In this document: piece by piece, positions 22,421 to 34,450 of the stretch
How positions within the stretch are numbered: the stretch's first letter is position 1
Layout of the letters: every line of letters starts with the position of its first letter
Assembly: GCF_902686445.1 (NCBI RefSeq)
Contig: NC_062217.1
Location: 174,161,598-174,225,597, forward strand
DNA: 64,000 nt
Source of the DNA: Sciurus carolinensis
Lineage: Eukaryota > Chordata > Mammalia > Rodentia > Sciuridae
Reading direction: 5' to 3'
Program-made: the position numbers and the translations under genes
Notes under the pieces: model-generated
What the model was told of the DNA's origin: nothing
Databases searched by the model: none
What the model saw: the letters and a program-made list of their open reading frames with translations, nothing else

Positions 22421-25400
22421 GGTATTCGACTCCTAAGAGAATGAAGGCGGGTGTGGAGGATAGTGATCTGGGTCCTGGGGTGGCGTTACTCTTGTGATCA
22501 AGTGATCGAGGCTGTGAACTTTTAAAACGGACCTGGGCTGGTCTGCCTTCTTCTGGAGTCAGCATTTGAAAAAACTATAATTAACAGGTTTGCAGCAGCT
22601 CTGGAGACAGCGTTTCACATTCCAATGGCGACTGTGTTGTGTGGACTGTTGTGTCTCTCCAGTCACTCTGGGGTTTGGGGGAGATCATTTTATTTAGGAC
22701 AGTGGTTCTGGTTGATGGACGCCCCTAGTCCTGTATTAATGAAGGTCGGTGCTTAATGTGGAATTGGAGTAGAGTGGAACGTGTGTTTTGAGACTGAGTA
22801 TTTAATCTGTAAGAGCAATGGTATGGATATGATTCACCACGAGAAAACAGAGATCATGGAAAAGCAGGGCTCAGAGCTGCCCTGGGAGCAGCTGCTTCTT
22901 CACGCGCTCACTTCCTGCCCCTCCCTCCAGGTGTCGATGGACAGCCTAGGGGTGAGCAGGTACTGGGTCCTCTTCCTCCTTGGGAGCCCTTGGCACTGGC
23001 AAGAGAGTGGGTGTCTTTCTGGGCCACAGTGACAGTGGAGCCATGGTGACAGTCTGAGTGTCCCCTCTCATCCCAGCCTCCTGCAGGTGTATTTTGAGTG
23101 CTTCCTCAGAACACCTGTCATCCCTCCCCCAGGGCAAGGCCATGGTGAGGATCGCCGGCTTCCCAGCCCACGGGCTCACCTTGAGCATTCTGATCAGGGC
23201 TCCTGGGGTTCGCAGAACTAATTTAGGGTTAATTAACTAATCCAGCCATAGCTAACTCCTGGAAACCTCGAGGGCTGAGGGGAAAGCAGGCAAGTGTCCT
23301 GCATGCCACTCCTGCCTTGCTGATGGCTCACAGGTGCATTATTAATGCCTTTCGCCACTCTGACAATGCGACCAGGGCTCCTCTGCTCTGTCCTCCTTTG
23401 ATCCTTGAAATGAAGCTTTGATCCTGCTTTTCACTTATCACTGAAATGAATTCTTGGACCTTTAGTGCTGGAAGGTAAACACCTTCAAAGGTCTTGCTTT
23501 AATGGCAGGTTGCAGAAGGAATGCTTAGAGGAGGCCGGCACCTGGCCAGCCGTCTCCGAGGAGGGTGTCCCTGGAGCTGGGTGGGTGTGAGAGGGTGAGC
23601 CGAGTGCCCGGCTGGCCTTTCTCCTTGCAGCGGCTTTGGCAGCAGTTCTGCACACACTGGGGTCCTGCCACTCTGCTTGCTGACCCCGGGGCCCCTGGGG
23701 AGACGGCAGGCTCTGCAGGACTGCTCCCTGGGGCGCCTGCTGAACGGGCCCTGGCTGTCCTGCTCCTCTGTGCTCTTGGCTGTACGCATGAGGGTTGCTG
23801 ATCCCCCATTGACCGTTCACTAGGAGGACTCAGGAAACTCGGCAAACTGACTTAGGGTGATGGCATCACTGGGAGGCACAGACGAGAGGCCGTGGTGGGG
23901 TCTGGAGGTTCTGGGGAATTGGGGAGTGCCACCCTCCAGAACACCCACATGTCCACAAGTGAGAGTGCAAATTCTCACTGCCTGGGGACTTGTGGGATTT
24001 CCAAACACAAGCGCGATTGAGTAGGAGCCGGGAGCTCAGTGTCCTCTGCAGAAAAGCCACCCTTCCCACTCTGAGCAGGACAGGGTGTGGGCACCTGACC
24101 TGAAATTGCATCTTCGTCCTGTCTGAGACACTGGTGGTGGTAAAGGCCAGTCCAGCAGGCACTGGCGCGGTTGCCTTGGTAACATCCCTGTTGGAGGGAC
24201 AGGGAGCTGTCCAGGGTCCTGACGGGTGGGGACACCAGCCGTGCTGCAGGACCTGATGTTCCTTCTGAAAACAAAGCAGCGGACGCCGTTCCACCAGGCA
24301 GCATCTGATTGACTCACGTTTTCATCCTTAGGTGCAAGAAAGGTGCAGCTGGGAGGAACACTCCCCTTTGCCTCCGTGCCTTCCCCGGTTGTCCCTGTCC
24401 TCTGTCCTGTTTCCTAAGGTCCACACTACACTCAGGAGCCCACCTGGCTTCCTGGGAGCTCCTCGTCCTCACTCAGCCTTCCCCCTCCCACCCTCCACCT
24501 TGGAGGAACGAGGCCAGAGCAAGTGGCTGCTTCTGCAGGTGCAAAGCCTGAGCTTGCCTGCTACACCGTGGCTACGCAGCGGGCCAGATGCGTCCTTCTC
24601 TGTCACCTCTAGACATCCTGCCTTGGGGTCCTCGCTGCCAACTGAGACACAGTCCTTCACTCCACATTTCAGTTTGCTCCACTTCTGCCTAAAGACTGAA
24701 ACACAGTGTTGCCCCGAGGGCGTGGTGTCCGAGTCTCTCCTACGAGGTACTGCGCCCTCCAGGCAGCTTGGCCCAGCAGCAGGCCTTGGCGAGGATCAGC
24801 TCTCTGCTCACTGCCCACCCACCGAGTTTAAATCCAGCCTCACTGTAGCCAACCTGGCCGGCCCTAAGCCGAGCACAGAGAGGTTGTGGGTCAGCATGGG
24901 CGGTTCTGCAGCCAGGGGATCTTCACCTGCAGGGTCAGGGGTTGTCTCTGTTTGTCCTCAGCTGAGGGTGGGATGGGAGCAGAGAGGTCAGCCAAGTCCC
25001 TCTGGGACCGAGTTGCATCTGTTGGGGGCCTCGAGTTGGAGCAAGCTTGTTGCTGTCTTGCTTTTCCCTCCTTCTGAACCTTCTTCTGGACACTGTGCTG
25101 GGAAGCGACCTGCTCCTGTTCCCTGCCTGGGAGTGGGAGCGGAGGCCAGAGCTGGGGCTGCCTGTGGTTTTCCCAAGTGGTTTCTGGCAACAGTGCTGCT
25201 TTGGTCCTGGGAGAGAGGCCTCCCTGTGCCGACGGGCTTTGGGTGGTCCAGAGGCTGCTTCTGGGAGGGGCAACCTTTGGTGGTGTTTGCTGGCTGTCAT
25301 GGTGGCGCTGGGAGGGGACATTCTCTCTCTGTCTTCAAAGTCTTGCTGGCAGCTAGAAAGGCACGCCTCACCTTTGAGAGTTCTGCTCTCGGAAAGCTCC

Positions 25401-27889
25401 AGAACAGAGTTAGACTCCCTGGTGGAAACTGTCCTCTTGTGCACCTGACCTGGCTCACAAGGGCACACATTTGGTGACCCCGCAAGCTGGTCCTTCGCTG
25501 GGTGTGGACTGTGGTCACAGTTTTCATCGTGACTTCTGGTAAAAGCACTTTGCCCTCCCTGTTCCTCATGCCCTGCTTTGGCGTCTCTGCTTCTGTGGTG
25601 GCGATTCCCAGGGTTGACCCCAGAGCCTGCAGTCCTGCGTGGATCAGTCCTGGGGGTGGTCCCTGGGGCAGGTGTTGCCTGCGGAGGCAGCTCTTAGGCG
25701 AGCGCCACCTGGAGTGGTTGTGCGAACCTCCAGCCTCGTGTGCCCACGTCACAGGAAGACGCTGAGGTGACATCCATCCACGGTCTGTGAGTGCAGAGCC
25801 TCTCACTGTCTCTGGTTAGTCAGGACTTGCCTGGCCTTGGCACTGGGATTCGGAAACCAGCGAGCAAGGAAAATGAGAGCTGCTGCCCTGTGAGGTTGTG
25901 TTCTGCAGAGAGAGGGAGAGACGGAGAGCAGGACGGGACGAAGAGGGGCACCAGGAGGAAGGGCGGGGAGCACCGGCCAGAAACATTTCTAAGCAACTCA
26001 GTTTTGCAATGAGCCAGGTGACGTGGAAACCCTGTTGGTCACTGCCTGAGGGGAGCTGGCGTTTAGGCGGTATTGCTGCTCTGGTGTTGTTAATGATGCC
26101 TCTACATTTTTTAAAAGCTTTTAGAGTTGTGTGGCAAATTGAGGGAGTTGTGGAGACATGAAATTGTTCACGTTCAGGAACAAGCTTAATAACATAGATA
26201 AGTCAGTCGTGGGAACTCGCTCAGAGTGTGTGGGATCAAGCCTTGCACGCTCTGGACAGTAGTCTCTGCACAAGCCAGCCACAGGCCCAGCTTCATCTGG
26301 TGGCTATTCGTTTGAAGGCACAGAGCAGGTGGCCTCTCAATCATCAGTAGGGACAATAGTAAATGAAGAGACGGAGGCGGCCCTGCTGTGTCACCTGCAG
26401 TCAGGGCCCCTCCCGAGCCCTCCTGCGCTCTGCTCCTCCAGGGTTCGCTCCCTTGTGCTCTGCTTCTGTTATTGCAGAGCAGCTGCTCTGGCTTCAAAGG
26501 AACACGAAGCCTTTCGGAGGAGATCGCACAGTTCCGGAGCCCTTTGTGGAGCACAGGGGCCAGCGCTGCGGGCGGTTCACACAGGAGCACCAGGGCTTGG
26601 CGCATCCCCTGAGGGCACTGCTGGGGAGGCAGCAGGTTCTCTGCCTTCCAGAATCGTTGTCTCCTTAAGTGGCAGGTTCTGGGGACGAAGGCAGAGGCTA
26701 TTCCCACCAGCAGATGAGAATCTCACTCTGCATCAATGATGCCCACCCACGTGTAAGTGCTTGCTACATCACAGAAATGCTCTCCACATGCAGGGCAGTG
26801 TTATTTCCAAGCCGTGCAGCAGATGGAGACACCTATCTGGGTGCTAGGAGTCAGAGGTAAGTAGTAAGGCACTTCCATGGCGACAGCCTCCTGGAAGGAG
26901 GACATATGAGGTATTGTCAGATCAGTCTGGATGGGAAGGAAGAGGTCAAGGCGGAGCTGAGGAACAGGAAATCCGGTCATTAATTCAGTCTGATGAAGCT
27001 AATGGAGCCGCATGGATGGAGGAAGGAGTAATCTCCAGCTATCAAGACCCCAGGTCCCTGGTCCCAGGGGGCCTGCCGGCATCCCCATCCCATCTAGTGA
27101 GATGGCTTCCCCTGGTTTTTCTCTGCTCTGGGGTTTAATGGCCACAGTCCTGGAGGATGTCCTGTAACTAGAATACAAGGGAGAGGCGGACATTGTTCCA
27201 AAGGACACTCATAGGGAGGCTTCCTCGACCCCTGATACTTAGGGAATCTGTGATAATCTCTGTGTGCATGCTTACACCCCCTTAATTGCGTGTGGGCCTG
27301 CACACGTGTGTATGTCTGTCCTCGTGTCCAGAGATGCCTGGGTGTTGGTGAAGAGCCGGTCACTTGCCTTGGAGGAGGGCAACTGAGGCCAGCACAGCTG
27401 AGGTGCTGTCTTTCCAGCGGGGTGAGGCCTGGGAACTTCATGGCACTGAGCATCTCTGATTCTGGCCAACTGTAAAGGTCTCGTTTTGCTCACTGACCCC
27501 ACACCTGCGTCCGATACTGGCGACCCTCACGCGGGGCCCGGTCCAACAGCGGCAGAGCCTCTCAGCACAGCAGCTGGGGAGGTGAGGCCAGGAGTGGTCA
27601 CACTGGCACCCCGGCCGCTGGGCTGAGAAGGGCACGGGACAGGTATGCTCTCCTTTCCCTGCCAGATCTGGACATGAGGTGTCCCTAACTTCAGGGAGTG
27701 GGGTGGACTCACCCTCCCCGCCCCAGAGATGAGATGGGAGAGTGGTGGCCTCGAGGAAGGCCGCTGTGGGCAGGGAGAGGAGCCGTTCTTGCTCTTGGTG
27801 CAGCAACTCTCGAGCAGATCAGGGGCCACAGTGTCCACCACGCAGGTCCTGTGCTAGAACCGTGGCCTGAGTGTGTCCCCTCCAGAGTG
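22421..27889. other. Long unique GC-rich region, no gene seen
   Basis: It is about 5.5 kb without a recognised repeat or gene. The longest ORF is 381 codons (plus 24332-25477), overlapped on the minus strand by a 177-codon ORF. Its composition (Ser, Pro, Leu, Gly, Arg, Cys rich) and lack of domains fit a chance open frame in GC-rich DNA. Small AT patches lie at 23215-23260 and 26095-26170. Confidence 0.5.
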
Positions 27890-28160
27890 CGGGGTGCTGA
27901 CACTTAGGGCCGTGAGAAGGTGGCCAGGCCACTGGGCCCTCCCTTGTGAGTGGGTCAGGTGCTTTACGAAGCCTTGGTGGAGGAGTTCGCGCTCTCACCT
28001 TCCACCTTCTGCTGGGTGAGGACACTAATGAGGCCCTGCTAGGAGCTCGATCCTGGACGTTCACCCTCCAGACCGCGAGGGAGTAAACTTCCGGTCTTTG
28101 TAAATCATTCAGTCTGCGACTTTCTGTTATAGCAGCACAGAGTGGACCAAGTCTGCACCA
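27890..28160 (+). repeat. MaLR-like LTR remnant, plus strand
   Basis: 'gagtgggtcaggtgctttac', 'ccttccaccttctgctgggtg', 'aggacactaatgaggccctg' and 'gttatagcagcacagagtgg' followed by 'accaagtctg' resemble the latter half of MST/MLT-type LTRs. It is heavily diverged and the limits are approximate. Confidence 0.55.
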
Positions 28161-29214
28161 GCTGACGCCCAGACGGACGTGAAGGTGGAGCCAGAGGGTG
28201 GACTGCATAGGCTGAACCACAGCTCCCAAAAGACCCGTCTGCCTGCAGCCTCAGGCTGCGGCCGTGTTTGAGTCGCAGAGTCATTAAGGTGAGGCTCTGA
28301 CTGAGATCACCTTGGATTGGGGACGGGGGCTAAATCCAGGGATGAGAACTTGAAGACAACAGGTGTGGACACACAGCAGGAGAGCGGGTGGCAACGGAGG
28401 CAGAGACCAGAGGGGTGGCCACAACCCGAGGGCTGCCGGGACGGCTGCGAGAGGCAGGCCGGGACTCTGTCCTGGGCCTTTGGAGGAGTGTGGTCCAGCA
28501 GCACGTGGGCTCCTGGTGTCCAGACCTGTTGCTTAAGGCCCATGTTTGTGGTCTTGTCACAGCAGCCCAAGAAGCCCGGCTGACCCCCGCTGAAGGGAAG
28601 TTTTGAGGGGTCTGCATTTCTCCCTGGGCATTGCTTGTTCATTCCCGGTACAGGTTGGCAGTCAGGCTCTGTTTCTTGATCCTCCGTCCCTTCTTTTGTC
28701 TCTAGAAAGAGCCAAAGCCCAACTTCAGAGTTCAGCTGCTTCCAGGAGGGAGGAGGGAGGAGGGGTGTGGAGCCTGGTGTGTGGGGAGGCAGGGCCCCCG
28801 GTGCTGCAGGAGGAGGTGCGGTTGGCCCAGACGGCCATTCAGAAGAGGGAGGTGTGTCTGGTCAGGGAAGCACTGGGCTCCGGACAGCCTGGGCTCACAG
28901 ATCTCCCAGTGGGCTGGTCACAGGAAGTTGCAGGTTGTCTGAGCTGGGGGCAATCCAGTGGATATGAGTGAATTCTGGGAAGTGCCCAGCTACCTTTCCA
29001 AATAGGCATCGGGGCTTGAAACAGATTCACGCTGACCAGAAGTCGGTGTTGCATTGTGCGTTGCCTGTGTGTCTAAAGGCACATACCAAGTAACCTAGAG
29101 CCGACCCCACGCCTGCTAACCACTCTGAGAAAGCCGGTGCCGGCGCACTCGGGGTTCGTCAGCTTCGCCTGAGAAGGGCAGCGCCTGAGGACTGGAGTTG
29201 AGCCCAGACTGCTC
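28161..29214. other. Unique GC-rich DNA, no gene seen
   Basis: Overlapping ORFs of up to 122 codons on both strands, none with a domain. Confidence 0.5.
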
Positions 29215-29330
29215 GTGCTGGGCATGTACTCATTCAACAGGTATCTATTGAGCACCGACTGTGTGCAAGGCTGCTGCAAGATCGGGAATGTGCCTGTGGC
29301 AGCAGCCCCCACCCAGCCTGTGGCACTCGC
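29215..29330 (+). repeat. Ancient MIR/L2-type repeat fragment
   Basis: 'actcattcaacaggtatcta' then 'ttgagcaccgactgtgtgca' then 'aggctgctgcaagatcggga' matches the conserved core shared by many ancient mammalian repeats. The family is not resolved. Confidence 0.55.
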
Positions 29331-29399
29331 CAGCCCCCCAGGATGCAGATCCAACATGCAAGGCCAGCGAGCGAGGCAGGACCATGCACAGTGGCAGCC

Positions 29400-30260
29400 A
29401 GAGGGGAAGGGAGGTGAGGTGGGTGGGCGCCTGCCGGCGTGGCGCGGTTTGCAGTGCTCGAGCACGTGCTGGGGCAGCTCCAGGAGGAGGGGACTTGGGA
29501 CAGGCCTGGGGCGGGTGAGGGGAGCGCCAGGAGGGCTGGCGGAGAACGTTCTGAAGATGCAGCTGCTTGCAAGTCCCACGGGCGGGGCGCGCCTCTCCGC
29601 AGTCAGGACGCAGATTCTGCCCTGCTGGGGAGCCCCGGAGGCTGCTCAGGGCCCAGCGCCATGGCCCGAGGGCTAAAGGACCCTCCTGGCTGCTGTGCAG
29701 GGACTGGACTGGGCAGACGCAGGGCTGCAGGGCACACCTGTGGAGGCGGGCAGCAGTGAGGAGGGTAAGAGCGTGTCCTGGGCAAGGGCCTTGGCCAGTA
29801 GAGTGGGGGAAGAGGAGGAGGGTCACCTTCACCCAAGACACCCTGGAAAGCGGCCCGCAGCCCGAGTGCAGGGCGGTCCCACTTGTGCACGCAGGGTCGC
29901 GCCTGTGCCTGGTGGGGTGGGAGGCTCGTGCGCGATTCGCGGTTCTTCCATTCTGGGGACAGAATCCATGATCTGGCTTTGGCAGGCCCTTGCGGGCAGC
30001 GCTACAGCAGCCTCTCTCCTCTGCGAAGGGCTCCCGCCCCTCCCTCCCCAGCAGGAAGGCTGCGCGGCCCGCCTGCCGCAGCCCCACACCACAGCCCCAC
30101 ACCGGGGCAGGGGCAGGGAGTGCAGCAGTAGGCTCTGGCCGCCTCCATGCCCGGCAAGGAGGGTCACCACGCGGGGTGCGGCTGCCCGGCCCACGGCGGG
30201 CTGGGACTGCAGGTCCCAGGTCTGTGCTGTGGCCCGGGTGCAGCGGTGAATGGGCAGCAC
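29400..30260. other. GC- and CpG-rich stretch, possible weak CpG island
   Basis: It contains clusters of CpG such as 'gggcggggcgcgcctctcc' near 29580, 'cgcgattcgcggttc' near 29930 and 'ctgcgcggcccgcctgccgc' near 30060. Rodent DNA usually loses CpG, so this density stands out from the flanks. No TATA box, first exon or conserved promoter layout is seen. The 506-codon minus ORF at 29245-30765 covers it and is most likely a consequence of the base composition. Confidence 0.4.
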
Positions 30261-30370
30261 CTCTCGGGTCCTGTTTCGGCCTTGGGCACCATGCGCTCCA
30301 TCCCAGAAGTCGCCTCACTTCTCCAGGCTTTGGTCTCCCTGGAGATGAGAGTGAGGCAGATCGGGCCACT
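30261..30370 (+). repeat. Possible MIR fragment
   Basis: 'gaagtcgcctcacttctcca' then 'ggctttggtctccctggaga' then 'tgagagtgaggcag' has the order of the MIR 'cctctctgtgcctcagtttcc' and following segment, with many changes. Confidence 0.35.
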
Positions 30371-33300
30371 GGCAGGGAGTCCACCTGCAGAGGGGAGGTG
30401 GAAGAAGAGGAGGAAGAGTCCTTGGACTGGAGCAGAGGACCTGGGAGGAAGCAGGGCGCCTGCTGTCCTCCTCTGGCTTCTCGGAAGCAGAAGCAGAGAC
30501 TGCTTGCCTTGGGCTTGAGGTCAGGCAGGCAGGGGTGGCCCTCAGGAGGCCAGCTGTGCTGTGTCCGGGCCCTCAGGGTGCCTGTGTGCTGGGTCCACGG
30601 ACCATCTTCCGGGCCAGGATGGACCATGCTTACCAGGCACAGATCCAGCAAGTCTGGCTGTGACACATCTCCCTGGTAATTTTGGCTGTGACACATCACC
30701 CTGGCAAATTTAACAGAGTCTTCCTGGCCTAAGGCAACCTGAACATACTGCGCAAATTTATGCATTTATGCAAATTATAGCAACCCAGATTTCTGGCAGC
30801 GGAGACCTCTGCTGCCTCCTTTCCTCAGGAGAGTCTTCTTTCCCTGCAGCCTGAGGAGATTTACAGACCTGCAGTCCTGGCCACCCCTGCTTCTCTGTTG
30901 GCCTCTTTGGCACAGGCTGGCCAGGACTCCTGAGGAGCAGCTTTTCCTGCTGTGACTGATCCCTGCCTTGCTTAGAGCCCAGAGGAAACCTGCTAAACGC
31001 TAGTCCCGAGGCTCTGCCCGTCTCAGCAGCCTGTGGACGCTCCTCAGCCTACTTGGCACACACTGCTGGAACAATGAGCCAAGCAAATCTCATCCCGCAA
31101 ACGAAGTGGCTCCCCGAGAGGCATCTGCTTAATCAGTAAGATCCATGCTGGGTCCTTTCAGAAGCTTCTCTGCCATGCTGCTGTCAGGCTGCTCTCGAAC
31201 TCACTCCCTTGGCATCCTGGAGATGGGCAGATGGTGTAGAGTTCAGGGTTCTCATTCGCAGGGGGCTACCATGTCCCAGGCCCTGGCTGTGGTTCTGCTG
31301 AGGCGACCTGCAGTGTCAGTGTCATCTGAACCCAGGCCAGCAGCTCCTCCAGGACTTGTTCAGTGTGGCTCTCTGCAAGCCCCCAAATGATGAGGGCAGC
31401 CCAGGGTGGCCGTCCCTCTCTGTGTTTGCACTGAGCTGCGAGCCTGGTGCTATTCATTAAGGTGCTAATGGAGATAGGAAATAGAGATTTCAAGGATTTG
31501 ATGAAATTAAGACTTTCCCATTAGCTGGCAAGGTGTGGAAGGGGTAGAAACACATCAACGCACACCTTTGAAGAACAGGAAGTACAAAAGCCTGTGTTTT
31601 GTGCCAAGGGGACTTTGGGAGAAAGTATAATTTAAAATCAGCCAGCTCATTGTGATGTCTGCTAAAACATGCTCCTCCCAGGCTAATGGAATCAGGGCTT
31701 CTCAGCTGACTAATCTCTTGTCCTGATCAGAATATGCAAACTCTCTCCCCCAAGCGGGTCAACCCACTGCTGTGACTGAGAACCCAAACTGGATCAGCTA
31801 AGTGGATGTTTGTGGTCTTTCCAGAGGATCCATATCAGCAGAGCTCAGAGCGATCAGAAAGAAAGGCCCCTGCTTGGACAGGGGGCTGGGGAGAGCGTCT
31901 CTCATCTCCCGTGGATGCTGGCAGGGCTGCAGGAGACAAATGTGCCACTCATTCTGAACCCTCCTCCCGGGCTGCAGTTTACGAGCCGCACGAGCCGCCC
32001 GGCATGGCCTGAGTCCAGCTCATTACCTGTGTAATTTATCTCAGGCGCTGCAGAAATGTCCAAGCCACAGATGCACGCGGCATCCCTGACTTCTGCCGGA
32101 GATCCAAGTGAACAGACAGGCTCCATCACAGAGAGGTCTAATCCAGAGATGAGATAATCAGCCAAGAAGTAGAAGAGCCCAAATTAGGAAATGGCCCAGA
32201 TAGGAACATTCATTTAACCCACAGGCACCAGTGTCAACCTAGGTCACAGTCAGATTCTCAGGAGCCTCATTTACTGGGGAATGGTCCACCAGGAGCTCAT
32301 GCCAGGGCATGGAGGCTGAGCGGTCCTGGGTGTTCTCGGGGGCGAGCCCACGAGGGCTGCATCAGTTGCACCAGGTATTTGGGACGGTGGCCCCTGGCCA
32401 CAGTGGTTGGTCGCTGGTTGAACAGGCAGCTGCTGGCAGATGTCCGGTCCATGCAAGGCTGCGGTGGCCTCTGCAAGCTCGTGGTCCCGAGGTCCTCCTG
32501 GTGTGTCCTCAGGCAGCTTCTGTCATGGCCTCCTGGGTCGGTCATTCTCATTTCTGTTGGTGTGACACAGCCTCCATTGAGATCTCCGGCTCTCACAGGG
32601 GAGAAGCCGTGCTGCAGAAGGCTGCCCACCGGCAGGGCATGGGGACGCTGCGCAGTCTGGGCCGAGAGGGGGCCCACAGGGGATTCAGTCAACGTAGCCT
32701 GGTGCCAAGTGGTGTGGTGACCAGGTTCAGAAGCTCAGCTGGGGCCACCCACGTGAGCCGTCCTCCCCTCCCCTGACCTCTTTGCCCCGCTAGGTAGCCA
32801 GGAAGCCTCTCTCTTCCTCAATGGCTCAGTCCCTGGTGCTGGAAGCACTGTGGGGCAGAGGTTGTTCCACTAGACCCAGGCCCCGTGCTGTTTGCAGAGC
32901 GTGACAGAAGGGGACAACGAAGCCTGGGACTTGCCTAACCCGAATCCTGGCTTAGTCTCCTCTTCTGCAACAGGACGAGGGTATCTGCATCACACGTGTG
33001 GGCCTTGGGTGAGCGGATGCGCGTCAGCGTTCCAAGCATAGCCGGGTTCATGCTCCACAGGGCTGGGGCCCCTGAGCTCAGTGGCCGGCATGGTGCCGGC
33101 AATTAGTTTTCTACTGAGCTGGTCACAAAGCACCCCAGTTTACTCTCTCAGTTCCTCACCTCCTCAACACCGCCACCCTGAAGGTCAAGTCTCCAGCACC
33201 CCATCCTTGGGGACAAACCATCTGCACCAGAGCTCCCAGGTGGCTGCCCTGCAGATGAGAGCTGCACAGTGACCTCGCCAGCCAGCAGGGAGTGCTGAGC

Positions 33301-34099
33301 ATGGGGGGCCTTCCCTTCAGCCTCCTGGAAGAGCCAGCGCCTACTGCTGCATTCCTCTGAGGTCCTCAGCTCGTTTTTAGACAGCAAAATCTGACCAGCG
33401 CACCTGGCAACTAAATATTTGGCAGAGTAGGAACCAAGTTGTGTAAGGAGCAGTGTGTTGGGCTTATTTATCCTTAAGCTCACCAGCCCTGATCTGCAAG
33501 TGGCCTGGGTCTTTCTTGGTTTGATCAGGTGCTCTGAGCTCCCTGCTAGGTGGCCTACCGAATCCCTGCTGCCTGAGGCTCTGGGAGTGAAGTGCAGGAT
33601 CTGCCCTGCCCTGGGTGGGACCTGAGGGAACAGAGCGCCTGGGCCCAGGATCTGGTGGCTGTATCCTAGCACCTATCCTTATCACCAAGACACACGACTA
33701 TTGCCATCTGACCTCCCTGGGATGTTCCCAAGAATAGAGGAGCAACTTCCCAGGGCTTCGTTGTTTCCTTGCTTTATTCATCAAGAAAACTCACCGAGCC
33801 CCTTACTGCACTCACAGAACTGCCTGGGGACTTGTGAAGACACAGATGATGATCTAGGGGTGTCTACCTACCACCAGGCAGAAGCTGCCAGGCACTGAGA
33901 GGAAGACCCAGAGATGCACCAGAAGATGCAGGAGAGTCCTGTCAGCAGTGGCCTTGGGCAGGCTCCATGCATGTGGCACCATTGGCACTGGGTCCTTGGG
34001 AATGCTCCAGACAGCTGTGCATGTAGCCAGCCCAAATTAGGAAAGTAGAAGTCAAGGGTTGAGTTCACCTACCTCTGTTCGCGTACTTTTATTAGTGCA
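30371..34099. other. Unique DNA, no gene seen
   Basis: Mostly GC-rich. An AT-richer block at about 31435-31740 ('ttcattaaggtgctaatgga', 'gatgaaattaagactttccc', 'tataatttaaaatcagcc') could be a noncoding element. A MIR-like fragment is possible near 32935-33050. ORFs up to 229 codons (plus 29990-30679) and 174 codons (minus 33148-33672) lack domains. Confidence 0.45.
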
Positions 34100-34450
34100 A
34101 GCTCTGGGTCCAACGGTGTCCCCAGACGGACATGCCCAAGTCCTAGCCCCTGGGACCTGTGAGTGTGAGCAGAAATGATTTAGAATCTGAGGATGAGGTC
34201 ATCCAGTAACTGTCCTTATCAGAGGAGGGGAGGACACACAGACACCCGGGGGGAGGCACTTACAAGCCGGTGGGCAGCAAGGGTGGCCAGCAGCCAAGAG
34301 CTGGGAGAGGCATGGAGGCAATGTCGCTCCGAGTCTCCAGGAGGTGCCAACCTGGGTTAGACTCTGTGTCCCCAGACTGAGAGAGAACAGACTTCTCTTG
34401 TTTTACAACACCAAGTCTCTGGCCATTTCTTATGGCAGCCCCAGGAAGCG
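34100..34450 (+). repeat. MLT1-like LTR remnant, plus strand
   Basis: 'aacggtgtccccagacggac', 'cctagcccctgggacctgtg', 'gatgaggtcatccagtaact', 'gtccttatcagaggagggga' and 'ggacacacagacaccc' fit MLT1, as does the tail 'ttatggcagccccaggaagc'. It is noncoding and moderately diverged. Confidence 0.75.

Noticed and set aside
24332..25477. 381-codon plus-strand ORF as a possible gene
   Set aside because: GC-rich, overlapped by open frames on the other strand, no domain, no splice or promoter context; composition fits a chance frame.
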